A program made the translations under genes and the position numbers. Below are positions 53,751 through 63,079 of a DNA stretch of 64,000 nucleotides, piece after piece. The notes beneath the pieces were generated by a model. It did no database searches. It was given only the letters and a program-made list of their open reading frames with translations, and was not told the origin of the DNA. How positions within the stretch are numbered: position 1 is the first letter of the stretch; every line of letters starts with the position of its first letter. The DNA is from Planctomycetota bacterium. Lineage in GTDB: Bacteria; Planctomycetota; B15-G4. Where the stretch lies: positions 124,001-188,000 of the forward strand of contig JACKHP010000003.1 of the NCBI GenBank assembly GCA_020638905.1, written 5' to 3'.

Positions 53751-54724
53751 GGACGCGGGTCGACCTCGCGCAACGCGGCGATGCGTTCGTCGGCGATCTC
53801 GCGCACGACCTCGTGGGACGAGCGGTCTTCGGACGCAGCGCGCGCGCAGACCTCGCGCGCGAGCGGTCCCACGGCGGCGAGCCGGCTCTCGATCAGGTGC
53901 GTCTCGCCCAGCGTGGTGCTGGCGCCCACGATGGCCGCGCCGCAGTTGCTGAGCACGTCGGGGACGTAGCCGATGCCACGCCGGTGCAGGCGACGCGCGT
54001 CGTCATCGGTGGCGAACGGGTTGTTCGCGCCGCCGCACACGAGCTGCACGCGCAGCCGGTCGACGGCTCCGGCGTCGAGCACGCCGCCCGCCGCACAGGG
54101 CGCGAACACGTCGGCCTCCTCGTCGAGGATGGCGTGCGGCGGCACGAGCTTGCGCTCGTCGGCGACGGGACGCACGTCGGTGGCCGCGACCTCGATGCCG
54201 CGCGCCTCGAGCATGTTGGCCAGCGGCGCCCCCACCGCGCCCAGCCCCTGGACGGCCACCTTGCGCGTCGTGGGCAGCACCGCGAGCATCGTGTCGCGCA
54301 CGCTGCGCGCCGTGGCGGCCGACATGCCCGAGCATGCCACCCAGCGCGTGCGCTCGCGCAGCACCGCGTCGTCGTCGGCGGTGAAGCCGAAGTCGGGCCC
54401 ACAGCAGTAGCGTCCGTCGAGCGACTCGATGAAGTCGCCCAGCCGCGCCACGCAGGCGGCCCGCGCCTCGTCGGACGGCGCGATCATGACCGTCTTGCCG
54501 CCGCCGCCGTGCAGCCCGGCCAGCACCACCTTGCGGCTCATGGCCGAGGCCAGCGCGAGCGCGTCGTCGCGTGCCGCCCGCTCGTCGGGGTAGGGACGGA
54601 TGCGGATGCCGCCGAACGCCCGTCCGGCCAGCACCGCGTGCAGCGCGAGATACGCGACGGTGTCGCCGAGGTCGAGTCGCCAGACCTCGTCGTAGCCGTC
54701 GACGTCCTGTCGATCGCTGGACAT
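53747..54724 (-). CDS. Leu/Glu/Phe/Val dehydrogenase family enzyme
   Basis: A 325-residue amino-acid dehydrogenase. The N-terminal domain has the glycine-rich catalytic lysine segment GLHGGGGKTVM; the C-terminal NAD-binding domain has VAVQGLGAVGAPLANML and the VCGGANNPFA segment characteristic of leucine dehydrogenases. These enzymes interconvert branched-chain or aromatic amino acids and 2-oxo acids. At 325 residues it is somewhat shorter than the usual 345-365. The upstream frame is open to 55318 but the ATG at 54724 begins at the folded domain. The stop overlaps the next gene in an ATGA. Confidence 0.85.
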   Translation of the reverse strand: MSSDRQDVDGYDEVWRLDLGDTVAYLALHAVLAGRAFGGIRIRPYPDERAARDDALALASAMSRKVVLAGLHGGGGKTVMIAPSDEARAACVARLGDFIESLDGRYCCGPDFGFTADDDAVLRERTRWVACSGMSAATARSVRDTMLAVLPTTRKVAVQGLGAVGAPLANMLEARGIEVAATDVRPVADERKLVPPHAILDEEADVFAPCAAGGVLDAGAVDRLRVQLVCGGANNPFATDDDARRLHRRGIGYVPDVLSNCGAAIVGASTTLGETHLIESRLAAVGPLAREVCARAASEDRSSHEVVREIADERIAALREVDPRP

Positions 54725-54816
54725 GGAGCGCGTCGGGACCCCCGGATCTGGACGAATCCGGAGGTTAAGGCCCGCGCCGACGCGATACAAGGACGGCACG
54801 CCCTGCCCCCGCCGCG

Positions 54817-55284
54817 TCAGCGTCCCACGCGCAGCAGCTCGGGACGTTCGACGCGCACGTAGTCGGCCGGGCTCATCGAGATCGACAGCTCGTGGTCGCC
54901 CGCGGTGAAGTTCATCACCTCGTTGTCCGGCAGGTCGCGGTCGCACAGCGTGGGCAGCGAGAACAGGCTGCCGAACGGCGGCACCGCCCCGGGACGCAGG
55001 CCCGTCAGCGCGAGCAGCTCGTCCTCGGTGGCGAAGCGCAGGCCGCGCCAGCGGCGGGCGCGGCGCACGGCGTTGCTGTGCAGGCGCCGGTCGGCCGGCA
55101 GCACGCACAGCACGAAGCCGTCGTCGCCCTTGCACACGAGCGCCTTGGCGCCGGTCGAGAGCGGCACGCCGCGCACGGCCGCGGCCTCCTCGCTCGTGTA
55201 CGCGGCCGCGTGCCGCCGGACGCGGTACGCGACGTCCTGCGTGTCGAGCCACGCCACGAGACGCTCGAAGACCGGCGAGGTCAC
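54817..55284 (-). CDS. YbaK/EbsC-type aminoacyl-tRNA deacylase
   Basis: A 155-residue YbaK/ProX-family protein that hydrolyses wrongly charged tRNAs. The core is YTSEEAAAVRGVPLSTGAKALVCKGDDGFVLCVLPADRR, with the conserved lysine in GAKALV, and GAVPPFGSLFSLPTLCDR later, where the GxxxPFG loop shapes the substrate pocket. It starts with GTG at 55284; a further GTG at 55344 would add 20 residues. The family length, about 155-165, favours the shorter form. It is 93 bases upstream of the dehydrogenase. Confidence 0.85.
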   Translation of the reverse strand: MTSPVFERLVAWLDTQDVAYRVRRHAAAYTSEEAAAVRGVPLSTGAKALVCKGDDGFVLCVLPADRRLHSNAVRRARRWRGLRFATEDELLALTGLRPGAVPPFGSLFSLPTLCDRDLPDNEVMNFTAGDHELSISMSPADYVRVERPELLRVGR

Positions 55285-55354
55285 GAGGCGCGCCCCGCCC
55301 GGGGCGCGCCGCTCGCACGGCGCCCGGACGCGCGACCTGCGCACGACGCGCGCA

Positions 55355-56422
55355 TCAGCGGTGCAGCGCCAGGTCCCACAGGTTGGTCGGCGTGCCGGGC
55401 AGCAGCTGGTCGGCCGACGGCGTGAGCAGGCTCGCGGTCGACTCGTCGAGCAGGACGACCTGGTTGCTGAAGCTGTTGAACATCGGCACCCGTCCGTCGG
55501 CCAGCACCGCGCCGAACACGAGCTGGGTGACCTTCTCGTCGGACGTCACGAGCAGCACGCGCGCGGTCGGCAGCTCGAGCCCGACCGTGTTCGCCTTGTC
55601 GGGCGGCACGACCTCGGCCCACTCGCACTGACGCAGGAAGACCGTGTACGCCGTGGCCAGCATCGGATGGCACTCGACCGCCTCGACGTCCGGGCGCAGC
55701 ATCCACCACTTCCAGGGCGAGAGGCCGCGCTGCATGTCGTCGGGCGAGATCTCCTCCTCGCGCAGGTCGAGCTGGAAGCGCACGCCGTCGACCCGGTCGA
55801 CCTGGATCTTGTCCAGCCGGATGCCCTGTCCCGGCCAGACCGCGGGCATCACGCCGTGGTCGAGCAACGGCGGCTGTCCCTCGGGATGCTCGTCGAGCGC
55901 GCTGCGCGGATCGGTGTCGATGGCCCACACGACGTCGCGGTCGGCGCGGCGCACGAAGCAGCCGTCGAGCCCCTCGACCGGCAGGCCGATGGCGAGCTCG
56001 AGCTGGACGTCCTTGTCGGGACGGGTGAGCACCTCGCTGCCGTGCAGCGTGACCGTCCAGCCGTCGGGCGTGCCGATGCCGTAGTCGCCGAAGCGCGAGG
56101 GGTCGTCGGTGCGCGCGACGCCCTCGGCGCGCAGGATCGCGTCGACGAGACCGGCGATCGCGGCCTCGTCCGCCACCGTGCGGCCCGCGTCGAGGCAGCG
56201 CCAGAGTCCGTCGACGCGGGCGTACATCCACGACTGGCCCGCGCCCGACGTGACCGTCACCGCGGCCACGCGCATCGCGTCGCGTTCGGACGGATCGACG
56301 AGCCGTCCCACGCGGTTGCTGGCCTGGCGCGCCTCGGCCTCGACCCGCGCGAGGTCGGCGTTCCACGTCCAGAGGCCGTACGCGGCTGCGGCCAGCAGCA
56401 GCTTGATCAGCAGCGACTTCAT
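55355..56422 (-). CDS. DUF4340 protein of a Gld-type ABC system
   Basis: A 355-residue protein with one N-terminal membrane helix (LLIKLLLAAAAYGLW) and an extracytoplasmic region with DUF4340 features: RLVDPSERDAMRVAAVTVT at the start, then DGLWRCLDAGRTVADEAAIAGLVDAIL and DPSRFGDYGIG. DUF4340 proteins are regularly encoded after GldG-like and ABC permease genes, as here, and their role is not known. The ATG overlaps the GldG-like stop by four bases. Confidence 0.85.
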   Translation of the reverse strand: MKSLLIKLLLAAAAYGLWTWNADLARVEAEARQASNRVGRLVDPSERDAMRVAAVTVTSGAGQSWMYARVDGLWRCLDAGRTVADEAAIAGLVDAILRAEGVARTDDPSRFGDYGIGTPDGWTVTLHGSEVLTRPDKDVQLELAIGLPVEGLDGCFVRRADRDVVWAIDTDPRSALDEHPEGQPPLLDHGVMPAVWPGQGIRLDKIQVDRVDGVRFQLDLREEEISPDDMQRGLSPWKWWMLRPDVEAVECHPMLATAYTVFLRQCEWAEVVPPDKANTVGLELPTARVLLVTSDEKVTQLVFGAVLADGRVPMFNSFSNQVVLLDESTASLLTPSADQLLPGTPTNLWDLALHR

Positions 56423-59400
56423 GACGCGGTCACCGGGAAGACGGGTGCGCGGCGCGCGAACAGGCGTCGCAGGAGCGCGAACGCCAGCAGCACCGCGGGA
56501 CCGACGAGCACCACGATCATGCGCCAGTCCTCGCGCGTCCCGTCGTCGATCACGCCGAAGCCGCGCGCCACGGGACGCCGCGACATGACCGCCGCGAGCT
56601 CGGGCGGCAGCGCCAGCTCGGTGACCGAGTTCAGCAGCAGTTGGTCGCCGCGGAAGTCCGCCAGCAGCGGGTCGGTCAGGCGCACGTCCTTGAAGGGCTC
56701 GCTGCAGCCCAGGAACAGCAGGCGTCCCGGCGCGGCTTCGTCCTTCGGCTCGGGCACGGGATAGGGAGCCAGCTCGCCCTGCTCCTCGGGCACGCCGTCG
56801 GGCCCGACACTCACCGGCAGGCGCTCGAACGACGCCTTCGGCCACGGGAACTGTCCGCTCAGCAGCACGGCCAGCGGCAGCCGTCCGGCCCACTGCGGCT
56901 CGCCGGCGTCGTCCTTCGGCGGACCGGCCAGCACGTCGTCGGGCAGCCAGCCGCCGGACCAGTCGTACATCCAGCTGTGCGGCGAGGTCGTGATGAGCGT
57001 CTGCGCGTGCAGGCCGAGCTTCGCGAGTTGCTCGTCGTCCCACCGGAACGGCGCGGCCCACAGGAACGCCTGGTCGCCGAGTCCCTTCGTGAAGGGCGAC
57101 GTCGGATCGAAGTCGGACGCCGACGCGCGGATGTTGAACGGGCGCGCCGACTGCATCGTGTCGAAGTCGCGGCGCATGGTGCGGTTCACCTGGCTCTCGA
57201 GCGAGACGCGCGTCGAGACCTCGTCGAAGAGCACCTGCCGCACCATGTCGAAGCCGAACTCGGGGAACCAGTACAGCTCGACGTCGGGCGACTGCGGCTG
57301 CGGCCAGTACACGAATTCGAAGCCCGCCCCGCGGTACTGCCGCGACTGGATGTTGAAGTGCTGCGCGGCGAGCATCGCCGAGCCGCCCTTGTAGAGGTAG
57401 TCGACGAGCTGCATGAGCATCGGCGTCGACGGGCGCCGCGGCTGCAGCCAGACGATCGCGTCGAGGTCGTCGGGCAGCTCCGGCACGCGCGGGTTGATGT
57501 GGACGAGATCGAAGTCGGCGTCCTCGATCGCGGCGCGCGCGAGGCTGTAGACGTCCTTGCCCTGGGGCGCGATGAGGCCCTGCTGCTGGTAGAATTGGTG
57601 CGCCTCGGCCGCCGAGAGGCGCGGCACGTCGGACGCGAAGCCCACCTTCGGGTGCTTGCCGGTCTGCAGCCGCCAGAGCGCGAAGGCCAGCCTGAACTCG
57701 AGCGTCTCGAGGCTGCGCGGGTCGCGGAAGGTGAGCGTCTCGGCGCGCTCGCCGGCGTGCAGCACGAGGCTGCTGTAGACCGAGCGGACGGTGGTGACCT
57801 CCTCGTCGCTGCTGGTGACCTTGTGCGGCTCGACGCCGCGCGCCGCGAGCTGCGCGGCCTCGTCGTCGGAGAGCCCCGCGAGCACCCGCTGCTGGACGTC
57901 GATCTGCGCGCCCTCGGCCGCCATCGCGTCGAGCAGGCCCACGATGCGCTGGGACCAGCCGCGCATCGCCGGCGGCATCTGCTCGGGCGGGCTGAACAGG
58001 ATCTCGGCCGTCACGGCCTGCGCGCCGGTGGCCTGCGCGGCGAGCGCGCGGGTCGTCGGGTGCAGCGAGTTGAGGCCCTCGGCCGTCCAGTCGGAGCGCC
58101 CGCCGAGGGACGACGCGAGCCAGCCCACGAGCACCGACGCCGCCACGAGCGGGAGCGCGAAGCCGAGCGCGCGCCGCAGCCCGGCCGCCGACGGCAGCGC
58201 CGCCCGTCCGCCGCGCACGAGCGCGGCCAGGCCCATGAGCAGCGGCACGAGCAGGATGCACAGCAGGCGCCACATGACGCGCTCGTCCGCCGGCAGTTCG
58301 GGCAGCGGCTCGGGACGGTGCACGTCGGCGCGCGTCACGACGAGCCGGTCGGGCGCGCCGAGCGTGTCGGCGATGACCTGCGCGAGGCGCCGGTGCGCGA
58401 CGCCCTCGGCGGTGAACATCTCGTCGCGGAAGGGCGTGCTGTTCGCGAGCGCGACGACCGACCCGCGCCACGGGTCGCGGGGACGCAGCCAGGTCACGAG
58501 CGGCTGCTTGGCCAGCGCGGGCGCATCGCCGCGTCCCATGTCGGCGAACGGGATGCGGCCGTCGCCCACGGGCAGCATCCACGTGCCGTCGGACGTGGAG
58601 GCCAGCGTCTCGGCCGTCCAGCCCAGCTCGGACAGGCGCTCGCCGTCGGGCTGCAGCGGCGTGGGCGCCACGAACACGAACGTGCCGTTCGGCTCGAAGG
58701 CCATGCTGTGGAAGTCGTGGTTCGTCGCGATGCAGGTGATGCGGAACGGAGCGGCCAGCTCGTGGTCGCCCAGCGGCAGCGCGGCCGAGCGCTCGTCCAT
58801 CACGAGTCCGTCGACGGGACGCAGGCCGAAGGCGTCCCAGAAGGCGTCGGCGTCGAAGCCGTTGGGCTTCAGGATCAGCGTCTCGTGCCCGGGCACCAGG
58901 TCGAGGTCCGCGTCGTAGGGCGACCCGGCCACGACCAGGCTGCGTCCCGTGTCGAGCCAGCGCTGGAACTCGAGCACGCGGCCCGCGTCGACCCGGCGCG
59001 GGTCGAGCACGAAGAGCACGTCGGCCGCCTCGGGCAGCGGCGCGTCGGACGCGGGGTCGACGTCGATCACCTCCCCGCGCTCGGACAGGTACAGCGCGAG
59101 CTGCGTGAAGCCCTGGGGCGCCATGACCGCGAAGACCGGCCGGCGCGGGTTCTCGAGCTGGTCGAGGTGCTGCACGATGAGCGCCTGCAGCCGCGGCAGG
59201 TGGTCGGGCGTCAGCCCGTGGATCATCGCCGGCGGGTGCGGTCCGTACGCGATGGTGAGCGTCGACCAGACCTCCTGCTCGCTGTAGCTGTCGCGCGTGA
59301 CGTGCCGCTCGCGCACGGGCGCCACCTTGCGCCGCGAGGCGTACTGCTCGAGGTCGGGGTCGTCGGTCGGGTCGACGATCTGGAAGTCGAGCCGACCGTG

Positions 59401-59682
59401 GCTGCCGTCCTTCATCGCGGTCAGCAGCTCGGTCACGTCGCGCTCGAGGCGCCGCATGTGGCTCGGCATGCGTTCGCGCGGCGAGCAGTAGTACGTGATG
59501 AAGACGTCGTCGGCGAGGGTGTCGAGCCGCTCCTGCGTGCTCTCGTCGAGGCGGATGAGGTGCGCGCGTCCCCACTCGAGGCGCGTGCCGTCGAGGTGGT
59601 CGGCGACCTCGACCGCGAGGCCGACCACGAGGCAGGCCAGCACGAGCGAGACGACGACGTCGAGCAGGGTGCGCGTCCTCAT
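56419..59682 (-). CDS. GldG-like ABC auxiliary protein with internal duplication
   Basis: A 1087-residue membrane protein of the ABC_transp_aux/GldG class. After an N-terminal helix (about 7-27) the first GldG unit starts LIRLDESTQERLDTLADDVFI and contains RERMPSHMRRLERDVTELLTAM. Two membrane helices lie at about 480-535. The second unit begins near 530 with GLNSLHPTTRALAAQATG and EQMPPAMRGWSQRIVGLLDAM, clearly a copy of the first. A last helix lies near the C-terminus. Ordinary GldG proteins have one such unit and are about half this size. It overlaps both neighbours by four bases. It probably works with the ATPase and permease in surface or envelope processes. Confidence 0.85.
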   Translation of the reverse strand: MRTRTLLDVVVSLVLACLVVGLAVEVADHLDGTRLEWGRAHLIRLDESTQERLDTLADDVFITYYCSPRERMPSHMRRLERDVTELLTAMKDGSHGRLDFQIVDPTDDPDLEQYASRRKVAPVRERHVTRDSYSEQEVWSTLTIAYGPHPPAMIHGLTPDHLPRLQALIVQHLDQLENPRRPVFAVMAPQGFTQLALYLSERGEVIDVDPASDAPLPEAADVLFVLDPRRVDAGRVLEFQRWLDTGRSLVVAGSPYDADLDLVPGHETLILKPNGFDADAFWDAFGLRPVDGLVMDERSAALPLGDHELAAPFRITCIATNHDFHSMAFEPNGTFVFVAPTPLQPDGERLSELGWTAETLASTSDGTWMLPVGDGRIPFADMGRGDAPALAKQPLVTWLRPRDPWRGSVVALANSTPFRDEMFTAEGVAHRRLAQVIADTLGAPDRLVVTRADVHRPEPLPELPADERVMWRLLCILLVPLLMGLAALVRGGRAALPSAAGLRRALGFALPLVAASVLVGWLASSLGGRSDWTAEGLNSLHPTTRALAAQATGAQAVTAEILFSPPEQMPPAMRGWSQRIVGLLDAMAAEGAQIDVQQRVLAGLSDDEAAQLAARGVEPHKVTSSDEEVTTVRSVYSSLVLHAGERAETLTFRDPRSLETLEFRLAFALWRLQTGKHPKVGFASDVPRLSAAEAHQFYQQQGLIAPQGKDVYSLARAAIEDADFDLVHINPRVPELPDDLDAIVWLQPRRPSTPMLMQLVDYLYKGGSAMLAAQHFNIQSRQYRGAGFEFVYWPQPQSPDVELYWFPEFGFDMVRQVLFDEVSTRVSLESQVNRTMRRDFDTMQSARPFNIRASASDFDPTSPFTKGLGDQAFLWAAPFRWDDEQLAKLGLHAQTLITTSPHSWMYDWSGGWLPDDVLAGPPKDDAGEPQWAGRLPLAVLLSGQFPWPKASFERLPVSVGPDGVPEEQGELAPYPVPEPKDEAAPGRLLFLGCSEPFKDVRLTDPLLADFRGDQLLLNSVTELALPPELAAVMSRRPVARGFGVIDDGTREDWRMIVVLVGPAVLLAFALLRRLFARRAPVFPVTAS

Positions 59683-60451
59683 GCGCGGTGACGCTCGAGG
59701 ATCACGGCGTCGATCCACAGCAGCACGGTCGTCATGCCGCCGAAGTAGAGCACGCCCGGCAGGCCGACCACGCCGCGCACGAAGGCCTCGATGTGCGGCA
59801 TGACCGAGACGCGCTCGTAGAGGAAGGTGCCGAGCGCCAGGCCCGGGTCGAGTCCGTCGAGCACCGAGACGGCGCGGTCCCAGCCGAGCACGACGAGCAG
59901 CACGCCCACGGCCGAGGCCAGCACGTAGGCCACGATCTGGTCGCTCGTGAGCGACGAGACGAGCATGCCGAGGGCCAGGAACATCGAGCCGAAGAAGAGC
60001 AGTCCGAGGTAGCCGGAGGCGATCAGGCCCAGGTCGGGCTGCCCGAGCGAGAGCAGCATGAACACGATCGGCAGCGAGCCCAGCAGGAAGATGCCGTACA
60101 GCGCCATGGCCGCCAGGTACTTGCCCAGCACCGCCTGGATCGGACGGATCGGCATCGTGAGCAGCATCTCGATCGTGCGCTGCTTGCGCTCCTCGGCCCA
60201 CAGCCGCATGGTGATCGCCGGCAGGAACACCGGCAGCAGCATCGGCATGAGATCGAAGAAGCCGGTCATGTCGACCGTGCCGGTCAGGAAGAACTCGTTC
60301 ATGAAGACCGAGTTCGTGAGCACCACGAAGGCGATCGTGTAGACGTACGCGATCTTGCCGTCGAAGTAGCCGCCCAGCTCACGTGCCGCGATCGTGAAGA
60401 CCGCCGAGAGGAAGCCCGGACGCGTGGTCGCGGGCGCAGCGCTGGTCGACG

Positions 60452-60455
<4 letters not shown>
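59679..60455 (-). CDS. ABC-2 type permease (GldF-like)
   Basis: A 258-residue integral membrane protein with six hydrophobic segments, the ABC-2/GldF pattern: IAARELGGYFDGKIAYVYTIAFVVLTN at the start, then the cytoplasmic LWAEERKQRTIEMLLTMPI box that contacts the ATPase. It begins with a GTG overlapping the ATPase stop (GTGA). With the ATPase it makes the transport unit of the four-gene system. Substrate unknown. Confidence 0.88.
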
Positions 60456-61243
<788 letters not shown>

Positions 61244-61509
61244 GCGCTCCTCCCGGCGGACGCGGCCGCGCTCGCGGCGGACGCGTCCAGGGGGTCGGAT
61301 TCTAGGGATGGGCAGGCATCCGCGCGAGGAGCGCGTCGCGCCCCGGCACGGGGCGCGGGACGCAGCGCGGGCACGCCCTGTTGGATCGGACGGCGTCGGG
61401 GAGGACCGTCCCTCCGGTTGCTAAGCTGGTCGCAGGGATGCGGCGCGCCACGGGACGCGCCGCCTCGGGACACCGTCGGCCGCAGCGGCCGACCTTCGGG
61501 GGACAAGAG

Positions 61510-62487
61510 ATGCTCGCGACGTTCGCGCTCTGGATCGCGCTCCAGCAGGACACCGTCGACCCCTGCGCCGAACTGCGCGCGAAGGTCGCCGAGACCTACG
61601 GCTTCGTGCCCCACGCGCTCGAAGGCGCCGAGCGCAAGGCCGCCGCCACCGCGATGGACGCGTTCTGGACCTGGGCCAGGGCGCAGGGCGACCCGATCGT
61701 CCCGTGCCTGACCGAGGCGCTCTCGGCCGACGACGCCGACCCGTGGTTCCGCTTCGACGGCACCGGACTGCTGCTCGAGATGGCGCCGACCGAGGCCTCG
61801 AAGACGCTGGCCGCGCGCCTGCTGTGCGAGGTCGACCTGGCCGACGTCGACCCGGCCGAGTGGCTGCGTCAGCTCCTGTGGCTCGGCGGCGGCGACTTCG
61901 ACGTGACCCGCGCCGCCGAGCGCTGGATCGCGGCCGAGCGGACGGCTTTCGTCCCCGAGCACTTCCTGACCCTCGGCCCGATCGAGGGGGCGCTGCTGCT
62001 CTACGGCTGCATGGACGAGTCGCGCGCGACGCCGTCGCTGGCGCGCCTGGCGGCCGACCCCGGGCATCCCGCGCGGGAGATGGCGATCGCGCTGCTGACG
62101 CTGCAGGCCACGCCCGAGTCGTGGCGTGCGCTCGGCGCGCTCGATCTGCAGACGTTGCCGGCCGAGCTGCGCGAGTCGGTCGAGTCGCTGTGTCGCGACG
62201 GGCCGCAGCGTCCGGACGGCGAACCGCAGGTGCACGCGTCGCGCGAGGAACTCCGGGCCGCCCTGCGCGCGCAGCGCGACGGCAGGTTCGTGGACGGCGA
62301 GCCGCTCTCGCCGCGCGACTTCGTCCTCAACGCCCTGCGCGAGCTGCGCGCCGAAGACGTCGAACTCCTGCGCGCGGCCCGCCGCCGGCGCGCGACGCAC
62401 CTGTCCGACGAGACCTTCTACGACTACCAGCAGGACACGTTCATGATCCAGGTGCTCACCTGGTCGGAGGAGTTCTTCGCGAAGTAG
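61510..62487 (+). CDS. Hypothetical exported helical protein
   Basis: A 325-residue protein of unknown function. The start MLATFALWIALQQD could be a short signal peptide or membrane anchor; a purine-rich GGGGGACAAGAG precedes it. The body is helical, with repeats such as DPWFRFDGTGLLLEMAPTEASKTLAARLL and GHPAREMAIALLTLQATPESW that look like HEAT-type repeats. No catalytic motif. It is divergent from the ABC operon, with a 266-base spacer in which I see no further gene. Followed after 39 bases by another hypothetical gene. Confidence 0.65.
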   Translation: MLATFALWIALQQDTVDPCAELRAKVAETYGFVPHALEGAERKAAATAMDAFWTWARAQGDPIVPCLTEALSADDADPWFRFDGTGLLLEMAPTEASKTLAARLLCEVDLADVDPAEWLRQLLWLGGGDFDVTRAAERWIAAERTAFVPEHFLTLGPIEGALLLYGCMDESRATPSLARLAADPGHPAREMAIALLTLQATPESWRALGALDLQTLPAELRESVESLCRDGPQRPDGEPQVHASREELRAALRAQRDGRFVDGEPLSPRDFVLNALRELRAEDVELLRAARRRRATHLSDETFYDYQQDTFMIQVLTWSEEFFAK

Positions 62488-62526
62488 GCGCGCGACCTCG
62501 CCGACGGCCTCCGGTTCACCCCGACC

Positions 62527-63066
62527 ATGCTGCTCGCCGTCGCGAAGCTCCCGTCGCCGCTCGCGCCCTGGATCCTCGGCGCGCTGCTCGTGCTGGGCGG
62601 CTGGGCCCTGCGCGACGTGCTGCGCGCCCCCGATCCCGGACCGCGCCGACCGCGCACGAGCATGCTCGTCCTGCTCACGCTGATCGTCGTGGCGGCCTGG
62701 GCGGCGCGCGACGGACACTGGACGGAACGGTTCATGCCGTCGGACTCACCTTTCGGCGCGCGGATCGACGACGTCGAGCCCGAGCTGCGCGCGCTCGTCG
62801 AGTCGGCGCCGCGGCACGGCTCGCGCGGCCTCTCGTCCCACGGGCACGCCGTCGGACGCTGGCGCATCCTCGAGGTCGCCAGCGACGAGCGCGGCGGCGT
62901 GTTCCTGAGCACCGACCGGCACCTCGAGGTCTGCGGCAACGGCGGGGTCACCGAGGGCTTCGCGTTCCGTCCCAACCGTGAGGGCACGCCCTTCGGCGAC
63001 GACGGCTACGAACTCGAGCCGCTGGGCGGCGACTGGTACGCATTCGAGGCCAGCGAGAGGTTCTGA
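62527..63066 (+). CDS. Hypothetical membrane protein
   Basis: A 179-residue protein with two membrane helices (about 14-32 and 46-61) and a soluble C-terminal domain of about 110 residues (from RIDDVEPELRALVES). No family is recognised. The C-terminus is beta-rich (GRWRILEVASDERGGVFLST). It is probably co-transcribed with the preceding hypothetical gene and convergent with the partial gene that follows (13 bases apart). Confidence 0.6.
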   Translation: MLLAVAKLPSPLAPWILGALLVLGGWALRDVLRAPDPGPRRPRTSMLVLLTLIVVAAWAARDGHWTERFMPSDSPFGARIDDVEPELRALVESAPRHGSRGLSSHGHAVGRWRILEVASDERGGVFLSTDRHLEVCGNGGVTEGFAFRPNREGTPFGDDGYELEPLGGDWYAFEASERF

Positions 63067-63079
63067 GTGCGCGCCTCGT

